64,000 nt of DNA from Peptococcaceae bacterium 1198_IL3148 (GCA_036763105.1 JBAIYS010000001.1:1-64000); one strand, 5' to 3'; positions 26,117-34,769 are shown, counted from the first letter of the stretch. The notes: generated by a model not told the origin, from the sequence alone. A program made the numbers and translations.

Positions 26117-27682
26117 CTAGCCTTCAAAGGCTAAATCCTTGTCACCTTTTTCATCTCTCATTTTGATGATGGTGTCTATCCGTAAAATAGCTTCTGCTAT
26201 CTCACCTGCCGCTTTTAAGGCATGGGCTTTAACCAACATTGGGTCCACCACTCCCAGGGCCAGCATATCAACCACTTCCCCGGTATCACAATCTACTCCC
26301 AATGAGTTTTTATCCTGTTCCAATTGAGCCACGTTAACATCACCCAACTTTTCCAGAGGGTTAAAACCGGCATTGGCCACTATTTGAGACATGGGACGCC
26401 TTAGGGCCTCAACTACACAGTCTACGCCAAAGGCAGCCATGCCGCGCATACCTTCACGCAATTTTTCCACATCCCGGGCCACTGCCAACTCCAGTGATCC
26501 ACCACCGGGCACCAAACCACCACGCACCGCCGCTTGTACCGCCGATGCGGCATCCTTGGCAATGCGCTGCCGTTCTCCCACCACTTCGGTGGTGGCTGCT
26601 CCCACCAGCACAGTGGCCATGGGCTTACCGCTGCCACCCATTAGCCAAACCTGTTCTAATTTTTCTTCACTTTTTATTTGCTCAACGTGGCCCAAATATT
26701 TAGCTAGATCTTCTTTGCTCTTTTTCAGTCCAGTACGTTTAATCATCCTGGCTCCGCAGTGTTCTGCAGCATTGCGCAATTCCTTATGAGTAACCCGCTG
26801 CACCACCATAATACCGGCATCTGTCAACAGTTCTTCTACAGTATCATCAACACCGCGATCCACCAGCACCAGACCGACGCCTAATTTTATAATTTTTTGC
26901 AAATTGCTTCTAAATTCATTTTGTAACTCTAAATAACGGGCAAATCCCGATTCAGTACTGAGGGCTTCTTCGCCAATTTCTTCTGGCTCTAGGGCATCAT
27001 CAATAACCAGTACCTTTACATTTTGTAGATCTCTGGGCATTTGTTTGTTTAGGCGCTCTTTGTCAATGATAACACCCATAAATACGCGATTTTCGGCCCC
27101 TTCTTCTGCCATAATGGTGTCCGCCAGTTTAAAACTGCTGTCTTTTAACTTTTCCTCACCAATTAAACCTGCCGCCTTAACCACCAGTTCAGCAATATCC
27201 CGATGTTCACGGCCAGCAACTAACGCCACCTGGTGTATCTGTGGGCTCTCCAGACTGGTTAAAGGTGTGGCTTGTTCTCTAATTACTTGTTGGGCTTTAT
27301 TCAGCCCAGCCCGCAAACCTTCAATTACTCTGGCCACCGGCACCCCTTTGGCCACCTGATCAACGCCAGCACTAACCAGTGCCCCGGCCATCACCGTGGC
27401 GGTGGTGGTGCCATCGCCAATTTCTTCCTGCTGGGCTTTGGCAATGTTAATTAACATTTTTGCCGCTGGATGGTTGGCCTCCATCATGGTTAAAATAGTT
27501 ACCCCATCGTTAGTAATTACCACCTCACCAAAGCGATCCACCAGCATGGTATCCAAGCCCTTTGGACCAAGGGTACCCTCCACTGCCGAGGCGATGGCCC
27601 GCACCGCATTGGCGTTGGTAATCAGGGCAGACATTTTTTCATCTACTTCGGACCCCCGGCTTACCTGTTGTTTCAAACTCAA
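26117..27682 (-). CDS. Archaeal-type (group III) chaperonin in the dnaK operon
   Basis: This 521-residue protein is a thermosome/CCT-like chaperonin, not GroEL. Its ATP-binding elements are the group II type: TLGPKGLDTMLVD (residues 37-49), VVITNDGVTILTMME (54-68) and IGDGTTTATVMAGAL (88-102). GGLVPGGGSLELAVARDVEKL and the C-terminal IDTIIKMRDEKGD follow. No GroES-binding mobile region is expected; such chaperonins carry a built-in lid in the apical domain. Bacterial group III chaperonins are known from a few Clostridia such as Carboxydothermus, in the same operon position. The TTG start has GGAGG nine bases upstream. Position under CIRCE predicts HrcA control. No groES or groEL is in the window. 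Confidence 0.93.
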   Translation of the reverse strand: MSLKQQVSRGSEVDEKMSALITNANAVRAIASAVEGTLGPKGLDTMLVDRFGEVVITNDGVTILTMMEANHPAAKMLINIAKAQQEEIGDGTTTATVMAGALVSAGVDQVAKGVPVARVIEGLRAGLNKAQQVIREQATPLTSLESPQIHQVALVAGREHRDIAELVVKAAGLIGEEKLKDSSFKLADTIMAEEGAENRVFMGVIIDKERLNKQMPRDLQNVKVLVIDDALEPEEIGEEALSTESGFARYLELQNEFRSNLQKIIKLGVGLVLVDRGVDDTVEELLTDAGIMVVQRVTHKELRNAAEHCGARMIKRTGLKKSKEDLAKYLGHVEQIKSEEKLEQVWLMGGSGKPMATVLVGAATTEVVGERQRIAKDAASAVQAAVRGGLVPGGGSLELAVARDVEKLREGMRGMAAFGVDCVVEALRRPMSQIVANAGFNPLEKLGDVNVAQLEQDKNSLGVDCDTGEVVDMLALGVVDPMLVKAHALKAAGEIAEAILRIDTIIKMRDEKGDKDLAFEG

Positions 27683-27718
27683 AACTGGGTTCCTCCTCTA
27701 TATGGCTAAATCTGTTTA

Positions 27719-28750
27719 CTAACCTCTGTTTAGTTTTTCCAATGTATAATTTAATATTTTAGAAAGATGCTCCACTATGGTAATCGCTTTGGAGTACTCC
27801 ATCCGAGTGGGCCCCAGTACACCAATGGTACCCTGCATGTGATTACCGATTTTGTATGTGGCGGTAATCATGGTACAGTCTTTAATCTCCTCTTGGTTGT
27901 TTTCCACCCCAATGCGTACCGACAGACCATCTTTTTTACCCATCATAATGTCTTGCAGTAAACTTTCTTTTTCCAACAGCGATAACAAAGTTTTCAGCTT
28001 TTCGATATTGTGAAACTCCGGTTGGTTGAGGATATTATATACCCCACCCAAATAAATCTTACCTTCCACCTGTTTTGCGAGATTATTTTGCATTAGCTCT
28101 AACGCCACGTCCACAAAATCTCGATAACGGGATAACTCCAGGTAGATTTCATTTAGTAAGGTCAGTTTAATGTTTTCCATATTTACGCCAGATAGCTTAG
28201 CATTAAGCACTCTGGAGATCTGCTCTAAGTCCTGTTGCGTAATACTTTCGGCCACTTCAATTTGGTGATGATATACCGCACCCGAATTTAACACTATTAT
28301 CACCATCGCTAAAGTTGGCGCCATTGACACCAGTTGCACATATTTAATTTGAGCCTGGCTCATTTGCGGTGACGTCACGATGGAAGTGTAATTGGTAAGA
28401 TCCGATAACAATTGACCGGTGCGATTAATCACTTTACCAAGTTCTTGGGCTTTATCTTTATAACTGCTATTAATAAACTGCATTTGCTCAACGGACAGCT
28501 TTTCCGGCTCCATTAGATAGTCTACATAGTAGCGATATCCTAAATCTGATGGAATACGGCCAGCCGATGTATGGGGCTGCTCTATCAATCCCAAATCCTC
28601 TAAGTCTGCCATTTCATTTCTAATGGTGGCTGGGCTGACGCCCAGGTTGTACTTACGGGAAATGGTTCTGGAGCCCACTGGTTCTGCAGTGGAGATGTAA
28701 TCTTGAATGATTGCCAGCAATATTTTTTTCTTGCGGTCATCCATTTTCAT
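27719..28750 (-). CDS. hrcA: Heat-inducible transcription repressor HrcA
   Basis: HrcA (343 residues) represses class I heat-shock genes by binding CIRCE. The winged-helix N-terminus includes LLAIIQDYISTAEPVGSRTISRKYNLGVSPATIRNEM. GLIEQPHTSAGRIPSDLGYRYYVD is the family signature, and the GAF-like C-terminal domain ends with a helix including ILGV-type GVLGPTRMEYSKAI. The ATG follows AGGAGG by nine bases. It is the first gene of the operon and a perfect CIRCE lies 17 bases upstream of its start, so it represses itself. In Bacillus HrcA needs GroEL for activity; the adjacent chaperonin could fill that role here (inference). Confidence 0.96.
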   Translation of the reverse strand: MKMDDRKKKILLAIIQDYISTAEPVGSRTISRKYNLGVSPATIRNEMADLEDLGLIEQPHTSAGRIPSDLGYRYYVDYLMEPEKLSVEQMQFINSSYKDKAQELGKVINRTGQLLSDLTNYTSIVTSPQMSQAQIKYVQLVSMAPTLAMVIIVLNSGAVYHHQIEVAESITQQDLEQISRVLNAKLSGVNMENIKLTLLNEIYLELSRYRDFVDVALELMQNNLAKQVEGKIYLGGVYNILNQPEFHNIEKLKTLLSLLEKESLLQDIMMGKKDGLSVRIGVENNQEEIKDCTMITATYKIGNHMQGTIGVLGPTRMEYSKAITIVEHLSKILNYTLEKLNRG

Positions 28751-28766
28751 TACGAACCGCCTCCTG

Positions 28767-28793
28767 TTAGCACTCTATCTTGATGAGTGCTAA
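28767..28793. promoter_or_regulatory. CIRCE operator (HrcA binding site)
   Basis: TTAGCACTC, nine bases, then GAGTGCTAA: an exact match to the consensus inverted repeat. It lies between the promoter and the hrcA SD, just downstream of the predicted transcription start. Confidence 0.98.
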
Positions 28794-28804
28794 GTACTAT
28801 CAAT

Positions 28805-28833
28805 AAAATAGCACTTGACTTGTTATTTGTCAA
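28805..28833 (-). promoter_or_regulatory. SigA promoter of the hrcA-dnaK operon
   Basis: On the minus strand TTGACA (28828-28833) and TATTTT (28805-28810) are 17 bases apart, with CIRCE starting about 11 bases downstream of the -10 box. The -35 box touches the end of the hemW gene. Confidence 0.88.
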
Positions 28834-28834
28834 G

Positions 28835-29968
28835 CTACACGAATTCGGCAAAAACAATATTTGCCAACGGCAACCCCTTGGGGGTTAGCCGCAGGTGACT
28901 ACCGGTATTTTCAATTAATCCCTGTTTAATTAACTTAGCTGTTTCCTCAGGCCAGACATCAAAGACACTGCGACCAAACCGTCGATAAAATGCATTTAGG
29001 TTTACACCGGCCAACAACCGCAAGCCCATAAACATTGTTTCGGACATGCTAGCTGCCACAGTAAGTTGGATGTGTTCCGTTAACAAAGGGGTTCCTTTTT
29101 TCATGGCGTCAGCATATTGGTTAATATCTCCGGTGTTGGCCCACCGCTGGCTGTTTAAATGGGAATGGGCTGCTGGCCCTAAGCCAAGGTATTCCTGATT
29201 GTGCCAATAAACTAAATTGTGTTTGGATTGAAAACCGGGTTGGGCAAAATTTGATATTTCATAATGTTGGTAACCTAAGCGATGCAAAAAACTAATTGTT
29301 TCATTATACATGGCCAATTCTAAATCCTCGTCGCAGCGGACCAGTTCTCCGCGATCCACCGCTGCCGTTAACGGAGTGCCATCTTCCAATTGTAGGCTAT
29401 AACATGATATGTGTTGTGGTTCCAACTCTGTTAATATTTTTAACGATTGTTGCCAGTGGGTTAAGCTTTGGCCGGGAACGGCAAAGATTAAATCCATGCT
29501 TAGGTTATTAAAACCCACCTGCCGAGCAACATCCACCGCCTGTAGTGCTTGGTTGAGGTTGTGTATCCGTCCCAGCACCTGCAATAGCTGGGGTTGGCAA
29601 GCCTGCACTCCTAAGCTCAGGCGGTTTACCCCCCCGCGGTATAGGGTTAGCAATTTTTCTTTGTCCAATGTACCGGGGTTAGCCTCCACCGTCACCTCTG
29701 CCTCTGGTTGCCAGTGGAAGTAATGTTGTAGTTTTTCCAATAACCAAGCTAAATCCTTTGCCGGCAGTATCGAGGGCGTGCCACCCCCAATAAATACCGT
29801 GCCCACTTGTTTTTGTCCTGCAGACAAACGCTCAGCATAGTAACACATCTCTTGTTCCAATGCCCGTAAATATCTGTGGGCTATGTCCGGTTTATAAGGA
29901 AAAGAGACAAAGTCACAATAAGTACATTTTTGCACGCAAAAGGGCACATGGACATATAGACTAATCAT
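28835..29968 (-). CDS. hemW: HemW-like radical SAM protein (heme chaperone)
   Basis: This 377-residue protein has the radical-SAM motif CVQKCTYCDF (C-x3-C-x2-C) near the N-terminus. It has the FIGGGTPSILP segment, VEANPGTLDKEKL, RLSLGVQACQPQLLQVLGRIH and the HemN-like C-terminal domain. HemW lineage members act in heme transfer rather than as coproporphyrinogen dehydrogenases. Its length and the lepA-hemW-hrcA order, as in B. subtilis, support HemW over HemN. About 360 bases separate it from lepA, largely a dispersed repeat. Confidence 0.93.
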   Translation of the reverse strand: MISLYVHVPFCVQKCTYCDFVSFPYKPDIAHRYLRALEQEMCYYAERLSAGQKQVGTVFIGGGTPSILPAKDLAWLLEKLQHYFHWQPEAEVTVEANPGTLDKEKLLTLYRGGVNRLSLGVQACQPQLLQVLGRIHNLNQALQAVDVARQVGFNNLSMDLIFAVPGQSLTHWQQSLKILTELEPQHISCYSLQLEDGTPLTAAVDRGELVRCDEDLELAMYNETISFLHRLGYQHYEISNFAQPGFQSKHNLVYWHNQEYLGLGPAAHSHLNSQRWANTGDINQYADAMKKGTPLLTEHIQLTVAASMSETMFMGLRLLAGVNLNAFYRRFGRSVFDVWPEETAKLIKQGLIENTGSHLRLTPKGLPLANIVFAEFV

Positions 29969-30016
29969 TTATAATTCTCCTATTTTAGTGTTTCCTGATT
30001 TAGTTAATTTTAAAAG

Positions 30017-30180
30017 CAATTGCCGGTGGCGCACGTCCTATGCGCCACCCTGACTCCGACAGCCTACTTCGCTAAGTTCGGTTCACTGCTCAACTATATA
30101 TCGTTCGCTTACTGCAGCATGTGCCGGGTTTTTAACTCACCTTTATTTTGGAAGCAGAGGCAAAAACCACCTGCGTATTT
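30017..30180 (+). repeat. Dispersed ~230 bp repeat, copy 1 (5'-truncated)
   Basis: This copy begins at the AATTGCCGGTGGCGCACG block and runs to AGGCAAAAACCACCTG. It lacks the first ~90 bases present in copies 2 (34770) and 3 (49365, inverted). The core GGTGGCGCA/TGCGCCACC is a perfect nine-base hairpin. It occupies much of the gene-free stretch 29969-30329; the rest is AT-rich with a short ATTCAAAATTCG-type repeat at 30277-30302. Confidence 0.85.
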
Positions 30181-30276
30181 ACCACTAGCCAAAGTTAGTA
30201 TTACACTACAAAAAGATGTGCACACCAAGGCATGCACACCTTTTACTGTACTATATATAACTACATCACACCAACC

Positions 30277-30302
30277 AATTCAAAATTCGTAATTCCTAAT
30301 TC
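30277..30302. repeat. AT-rich AATTC-phased repeat
   Basis: AATTCAAAATTCGTAATTCC lies upstream of the lepA stop. It belongs to the same short-motif family as 17614, 32657 and 60847. Confidence 0.55.
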
Positions 30303-30329
30303 GACCCCAAAGGCCCACATGCATAATGT

Positions 30330-32141
30330 TTATTTGTCGTCCCCAATGCTCAGCACTGCCATGAAGGCTTCTTGGGGCACTTCTACGTTACCCACTTGTT
30401 TCATGCGTTTTTTACCTTCTTTTTGTTTCTCCAACAGTTTGCGCTTACGGCTGATGTCACCGCCGTAACATTTGGCCAGTACGTCTTTGCGCAGCGCCCG
30501 CACTGTTTCTCTGGCAATAATTTTGTTGCCGATGGCGGCCTGAACGGGAATTTCAAACTGCTGCCTGGGAATCAGACTGCGCAATTTTTCCACCAATGCT
30601 CGGCCACGGTAATAGGATTTATCTTTGTGCAAAATACAAGATAGTGCATCCATTGGCTCATTGTTAAGCAGGATATCCATTTTAACCAGTTTGCTTTCCC
30701 GATAGTCACTCATTTCGTAATCAAAGGAGGCATATCCTTTGGTGCGGGTTTTTAACTGATCGAAGAAGTCAAAAATAATTTCGGACAGCGGCAAATCATA
30801 GACTAACATTACCCTAGTCATACCAAGATATTCCATATTTTTAAATACACCCCGCCGCTCTTGGCACAATTCCATTACCGAGCCAACAAAATCTTTGGGT
30901 ACCATAATGGTGGCTTTAACAAAAGGTTCCTCCATATGGTCAATTTTACTCTGTTCAGGCATTTTAGATGGGTTAGAAATGTGGAGCACTTCCTCACCGG
31001 TGGTATACACATGGTAAACAACGCTGGGGGCGGTGGTGATAATGTTTAGTTTATATTCCCGCTCTAACCGTTCTTGAATAATTTCTAAATGCAGCAGACC
31101 CAAGAAACCACAACGGAAGCCGAAGCCCAGGGCATCGGATGTTTCCGGCTCATAAGCCAATGCAGCATCGTTTAGGCTCAGTTTGTCCAACGCATCCCGT
31201 AAATCTCCGTATTCCACATTATCCACTGGGTAAATACCACAGTATACCATGGGGGTAGCTTTGCGATAACCTGGCAAGGGCTGGTCCGCTCGATTATTGG
31301 CATCGGTGATGGTATCCCCCACCCGACAGTCTTTAACGTTTTTGATGCTGGCAGCCACAAAGCCCACCTCACCGGATTTCAATTCTTCCGTGGGGGTGAT
31401 GGTCGGACGGAAAAAACCAACATCGGTAACTTCAAATTCGGCACCGGTGGCCATCATGCGGATCTTCATACCCTTTTTTAATGTACCTTGCATCACCCGG
31501 ATGTTGGCGATAACCCCTTTATAGGCATCATAGTGGGAATCAAAGATGAGTGCTTTCAGCGGTTCATCGTTATTACCCCGGGGGGCAGGTATGTTATGAA
31601 CAATTTGTTCTAGGATTTCTTCTACACCAAGGCCGGTTTTGGCAGATGCATGTACAGCATTGGAAGCATCTAGTCCAATCACGTCTTCTATTTCCTTTTT
31701 GACCCGTTCGGGGTCAGCGCTGGGTAAATCTACTTTGTTAATGACAGGAATAATCTCCAAATCGTGTTCTAATGCCAAGTAAACGTTGGCCAATGTCTGG
31801 GCTTCAATACCTTGGGAAGCATCTACCACCAGCAACGCCCCTTCACAGGCGGCTAAACTGCGGGATACTTCATAGGTGAAGTCTACGTGTCCAGGAGTGT
31901 CGATTAAGTTAAGCAAATACTCTTGGCCATCCTTAGCTTTATATACCAGACGAACAGCCTGTAGTTTGATAGTAATGCCACGTTCTTTTTCTAAATCCAT
32001 TGTATCGAGAACCTGTTCGTCCATCTCCCGTTTGGTTAATGAACCAGTGGACTCCAGTAGACGGTCAGCCAAGGTGGATTTACCATGGTCAATATGGGCT
32101 ATAATACAAAAATTGCGTATTCGGTCTTGACTAATTGACAT
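30330..32141 (-). CDS. lepA: Elongation factor 4 (LepA)
   Basis: EF4/LepA (603 residues) is a ribosome-associated GTPase. The G domain has [14 protein letters not shown] (G1), KERGITIK (G2), [11 protein letters not shown] (G3) and [10 protein letters not shown] (G4). EF-G-like domains II, III and V follow. The LepA-specific C-terminal domain is present ([43 protein letters not shown]). I chose the ATG at 32141 behind GGAGG; a TTG three bases earlier is less likely. Length and position match B. subtilis. Confidence 0.97.
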   Translation of the reverse strand: MSISQDRIRNFCIIAHIDHGKSTLADRLLESTGSLTKREMDEQVLDTMDLEKERGITIKLQAVRLVYKAKDGQEYLLNLIDTPGHVDFTYEVSRSLAACEGALLVVDASQGIEAQTLANVYLALEHDLEIIPVINKVDLPSADPERVKKEIEDVIGLDASNAVHASAKTGLGVEEILEQIVHNIPAPRGNNDEPLKALIFDSHYDAYKGVIANIRVMQGTLKKGMKIRMMATGAEFEVTDVGFFRPTITPTEELKSGEVGFVAASIKNVKDCRVGDTITDANNRADQPLPGYRKATPMVYCGIYPVDNVEYGDLRDALDKLSLNDAALAYEPETSDALGFGFRCGFLGLLHLEIIQERLEREYKLNIITTAPSVVYHVYTTGEEVLHISNPSKMPEQSKIDHMEEPFVKATIMVPKDFVGSVMELCQERRGVFKNMEYLGMTRVMLVYDLPLSEIIFDFFDQLKTRTKGYASFDYEMSDYRESKLVKMDILLNNEPMDALSCILHKDKSYYRGRALVEKLRSLIPRQQFEIPVQAAIGNKIIARETVRALRKDVLAKCYGGDISRKRKLLEKQKEGKKRMKQVGNVEVPQEAFMAVLSIGDDK

Positions 32142-32207
32142 CAAGACTTTCCTCCTTTATTTCTAAAAACATAATTAGACAATCAACATCTAATTATAGC
32201 ACCATAT

Positions 32208-32594
32208 TTACTTGCTATCAACTTTATCAAGTATATCCTGGGTTAAACAGCGCACTGTTTCTAACGGATTGCTGTTAGTTATTTGCTCCCACCAAGTGGT
32301 TATTTTAATTATTGCAATTTGTTGGTATTGTTCTATTTCTTCCTTAGGAAAATTATTAATAGCGGCAGTTACAGGCTGCAGCAATGAAGCCAACTGGTCT
32401 TTTTGAACATGGGTACTGATATTAAGGGCAGATATATATAAGCCCTCGGTGGTTTGGTAACATTCAAAGGCTTTAACCGGTTGTTGATAACCAAGGTCTT
32501 GATTAAAATTGACTAAGGATGTTTGGATACCCATAAATACCACTATTACCGCCAGTGTGAGAAATATAACAATGTTCCTTTTGCGGTTTAGCAT
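32208..32594 (-). CDS. Hypothetical membrane-anchored protein
   Basis: I do not recognise a family. The 128-residue protein has a short basic N-terminus and one strong membrane segment (IVIFLTLAVIVVFMGIQTSLV, residues 8-28). A soluble external domain of about 100 residues follows, with two cysteines (AFECYQTTEGLY and ETVRCLTQ). It lies between spoIIP and lepA. Its start is unusual: the SD GGAGG is inside the 3' arm of a terminator-like hairpin and the ATG comes directly after the T-run. A role in sporulation is possible from position only. Confidence 0.75.
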   Translation of the reverse strand: MLNRKRNIVIFLTLAVIVVFMGIQTSLVNFNQDLGYQQPVKAFECYQTTEGLYISALNISTHVQKDQLASLLQPVTAAINNFPKEEIEQYQQIAIIKITTWWEQITNSNPLETVRCLTQDILDKVDSK

Positions 32595-32624
32595 AAAAAA
32601 GCACCTCCTCTATAAGGATGTGCT
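32595..32624 (-). terminator. Terminator-like hairpin carrying the SD of the next gene
   Basis: On the minus strand GCACATCC (32616-32623) pairs with GGAGGTGC (32601-32608, one mismatch). Six T residues and the ATG of the gene at 32594 follow. The SD GGAGGTG is the 3' arm, so the hairpin both resembles the spoIIP terminator and covers the ribosome binding site. Confidence 0.8.
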
Positions 32625-32656
32625 TTTTTTGTCTTGATTAGACGTACCCAACAAGT

Positions 32657-32688
32657 CATTCCTAATTCATAATTCAAAATTCATATTT
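32657..32688. repeat. AT-rich AATTC-phased repeat
   Basis: The consecutive units CCTAATTCATAATTC and AAAATTCATATTTC lie just past the spoIIP stop. This is one of the clearest copies of the short AATTC-phased family. Confidence 0.65.
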
Positions 32689-32689
32689 C

Positions 32690-33757
32690 TTACTTTTCTT
32701 CCTCAAGCACTGCTGCCAATACCTCCGCCAATAGTTGGGCAGCATTTTTGGCTTCTTCGGTACTGTTTTCCACCGTCCCTATTTCCATTAATAAAGCTCC
32801 GGTATGATAATGTTGGTTATATCTACCTTCTTTAACTCTAATGCCCAGCGAAAGGCCAGGATACAGCTCATCCATTTTGCTGGTTATCTGGCGCGCCAGA
32901 GCTAAGTTTTGTTGCCAGTGAGGAAAGGGCATGCGAGCATCAGAGCCCACTACTATCATAATCCGGGCCACCTTTTTTCCATTTATCTCTCTAAAGGAGT
33001 CCGCCCTGGGACGCTCGGCATCCCGGTGAATATCTAACAGCAATTTTAACTCAGGATTTTCTTTAATTAAAGCCTGTACCGTTTTTTCTGACTGGATATA
33101 AGAATCGTTATAGATTTCATCGTGAATTTTATCTGTCATTACCACCTTAATTTTATGGTTTTGCTCTAAACTATCCTTTAATGCCGCCGCAGCCTTTACC
33201 ACCCCACCCTGTTTACCATTTAGCCGATCTACTCCGTCTGTGAGGGAGTAGGTCTCTCCGGTGTGGGTACAATAAATAGCCACCACCGGCGGACCATTCA
33301 GCGGGGCCAACGCAGCTTTTTCTTCCTGCGGAATTGTTACTTCTTCCTTTGGTATTGCCGCTGTATCTGGACTAATTATTTCAGTACTGCCAGTGGCAGC
33401 TGCCAATAATGGCATTTGAGAAGTCAATATTTTTTCGGGCTGATTGATGTTCACTATGGTCATTAATCCCAGCGCTGAAAATATCGCTTCCAGAGGAGAT
33501 TTATAAATATCTTGATTGCTCCAAGCCATTATCGGTATCGCGTAGTTAACAATATTGCATGGGTCATCACCGCTCAACAGGGATGTATTAATACATCCCC
33601 CCGCCAATGCAGAGACCTGTTGAGCAACCACTGGGCGATAGGGGTTACACCACAAAACCACCATCATTACGATGGCCAACAACCAATAAGCATATGTGCG
33701 CATTTTATGAGCAATTAGTTTACGACGATGGTAACGAACCACTTTACTGTAACTCAT
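32690..33757 (-). CDS. spoIIP: Stage II sporulation protein P
   Basis: SpoIIP (355 residues) is the amidase/endopeptidase that, with SpoIID and SpoIIM, degrades septal peptidoglycan during engulfment. One N-terminal membrane helix (MRTYAYWLLAIVMMVVLW) anchors it. The catalytic domain has VVAIYCTHTGETY, LLLDIHRDAERP, MIVVGSDARMPFPHWQQNL and HTGALLMEIGTVENSTEEAKNA. I chose the ATG at 33757 behind GGGGGAG; the frame opens upstream without support. In B. subtilis gpr precedes spoIIP after rpsT; here a holin-like gene occupies that place and gpr is not in the window. Confidence 0.95.
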   Translation of the reverse strand: MSYSKVVRYHRRKLIAHKMRTYAYWLLAIVMMVVLWCNPYRPVVAQQVSALAGGCINTSLLSGDDPCNIVNYAIPIMAWSNQDIYKSPLEAIFSALGLMTIVNINQPEKILTSQMPLLAAATGSTEIISPDTAAIPKEEVTIPQEEKAALAPLNGPPVVAIYCTHTGETYSLTDGVDRLNGKQGGVVKAAAALKDSLEQNHKIKVVMTDKIHDEIYNDSYIQSEKTVQALIKENPELKLLLDIHRDAERPRADSFREINGKKVARIMIVVGSDARMPFPHWQQNLALARQITSKMDELYPGLSLGIRVKEGRYNQHYHTGALLMEIGTVENSTEEAKNAAQLLAEVLAAVLEEEK

Positions 33758-33825
33758 TTCTACTCCCCCAAAGCATTTGCTACTGCTATTGATATGCTGG
33801 GGGGTAACAATTATGAATGTAACAC

Positions 33826-33857
33826 AAAAAGGAGCGCTATGGTTTAGCACTCCTTTT
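33826..33857 (-). terminator. Intrinsic terminator of the gene at 33873
   Basis: On the minus strand AAAGGAGTGCT and AGCGCTCCTTT pair with a short loop and run into TTTTTGTG. It separates the holin-like gene from spoIIP. Confidence 0.8.
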
Positions 33858-33872
33858 ACAGAAAAATATTTT

Positions 33873-34205
33873 TTATCGTACCACTGTGGGTACAACGGCA
33901 TCTATAATACCAATTATAAAAGCTGAAATTAGTGCGCCCATTAGGCTTACGCTTAACAGGTTAGGAATAATAAACTGGGATAAATAAATTACAACAGCAG
34001 CTGTGATAAAACCTACGATGCCACGACGTTGGGGTGATACTTTGTCACCCAGCAAACTTTCCACTATATAGCCTAAAACTGCAATGACAACGGCAGCTAT
34101 GAGTGCTCCAGTAAAACCGCCTCGTACTACAAAGCCTGGAGAAAGCCAACTTACAGCCAGTAATACTAAAGCAGACACAATAAACCTAACGATTAAACCA
34201 ACCAT
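33873..34205 (-). CDS. Phage holin family 4-type membrane protein (PF04020-like)
   Basis: This 110-residue protein has four membrane helices with the family pattern FIVSALVLLAVSWLSPGFVVRGGFTGALIAAVVIAVLGYIVE. RRGIVGFITAAVVIYLSQFIIPNLLSVSLMGALISAFIIGIIDAVVP follows. Despite the name, most chromosomal members are not phage holins and have no known role. The ATG is preceded by GGGGGTG. It stands alone between the divergent rpsT promoter and its own terminator, in the place where gpr lies in many sporeformers. Confidence 0.85.
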   Translation of the reverse strand: MVGLIVRFIVSALVLLAVSWLSPGFVVRGGFTGALIAAVVIAVLGYIVESLLGDKVSPQRRGIVGFITAAVVIYLSQFIIPNLLSVSLMGALISAFIIGIIDAVVPTVVR

Positions 34206-34271
34206 TTCTTCACCCCCTTTATAAGCTATTTATATATTTGACCATTTTGGGGAATGATATACCAAAGGTTC

Positions 34272-34300
34272 TTGCATTTTTTTAATCAGCGTGGTAAAAT
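34272..34300 (+). promoter_or_regulatory. SigA-type promoter of rpsT
   Basis: TTGCAT (34272-34277) and TAAAAT (34295-34300) are separated by 17 bases, 26 bases before the rpsT ATG, leaving a very short 5' UTR with SD GGGGAGGTGA. Confidence 0.75.
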
Positions 34301-34326
34301 TGGGCATGTTGGGGAGGTGAAGGTAA

Positions 34327-34590
34327 ATGCCTAACATTAAATCTGCGGCTAAGCGCGTTCGCATTACTCATAAGCGCACATTACGCAATGCCAGCTTGAA
34401 ATCAGCACTGCGTACAACTATCCGCCGGTTTGAAGAGGCTCTGGCTTCGGCTGATCTAGATAACGCTAAGGTTGCTTTACAAAAAGCCACTAAAGCACTG
34501 GATAAGGCTGTAACCAAGGGTATTCTGCACAAAAACACTGCAGCCCGCAAAAAGTCTCGTCTAACCAAGCGGTTTAATAAAGCCAGCTAA
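34327..34590 (+). CDS. rpsT: 30S ribosomal protein S20
   Basis: S20 (87 residues) binds the 5' domain of 16S rRNA. It matches the family throughout: PNIKSAAKRVRITHKRTLRNASLKSALRTTIRRFEEAL at the N-terminus and KATKALDKAVTKGILHKNTAARKKSRLTKRFNKA at the C-terminus. It is one of the few plus-strand genes, divergent from the holin-like gene and convergent with holA, as is normal for rpsT in Firmicutes. It has its own promoter and terminator. Confidence 0.97.
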   Translation: MPNIKSAAKRVRITHKRTLRNASLKSALRTTIRRFEEALASADLDNAKVALQKATKALDKAVTKGILHKNTAARKKSRLTKRFNKAS

Positions 34591-34593
34591 TAA

Positions 34594-34617
34594 AGCACCC
34601 ATCGGGTGTTTTAGTTT
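34594..34617 (+). terminator. Terminator of rpsT
   Basis: GCACCC and GGGTGT flank a three-base loop and are followed by TTTAGTTTT, four bases past the stop codon. Confidence 0.7.
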
Positions 34618-34655
34618 TGCAAGTTTTAATTATGAATTCATAATTAACCATGGTA

Positions 34656-34687
34656 AAAAGGACACATCATTAAGGTGTGTCCTTTTT
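34656..34687 (+). terminator. Second terminator downstream of rpsT
   Basis: AAAAGGACAC and GTGTCCTTTTT form a ten-base stem with a T-run. The symmetric A and T tracts allow action in both directions, so it may back up rpsT and holA. Confidence 0.8.
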
Positions 34688-34769
34688 GTATTTCTGTTAT
34701 TGTTACCAGTTTGTTGTTTTGTTATTAACAACGGTTAGTGAAATTTTGAAATGGGACATCGGTGGTTTT

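Noticed and set aside
26117-27682. GroEL
   Set aside because: The ATP-site motifs and C-terminus match thermosome-type chaperonins, GroEL hallmarks are absent, and there is no adjacent groES.
30020-30292. Plus-strand frame coding a ...VAHVLCATL... peptide, with similar frames at 34677-34971 and 49392-49661
   Set aside because: All three come from the ~230 bp repeat. The frames have different ends, no SD and differing lengths, so I treat them as repeat sequence and not as genes.
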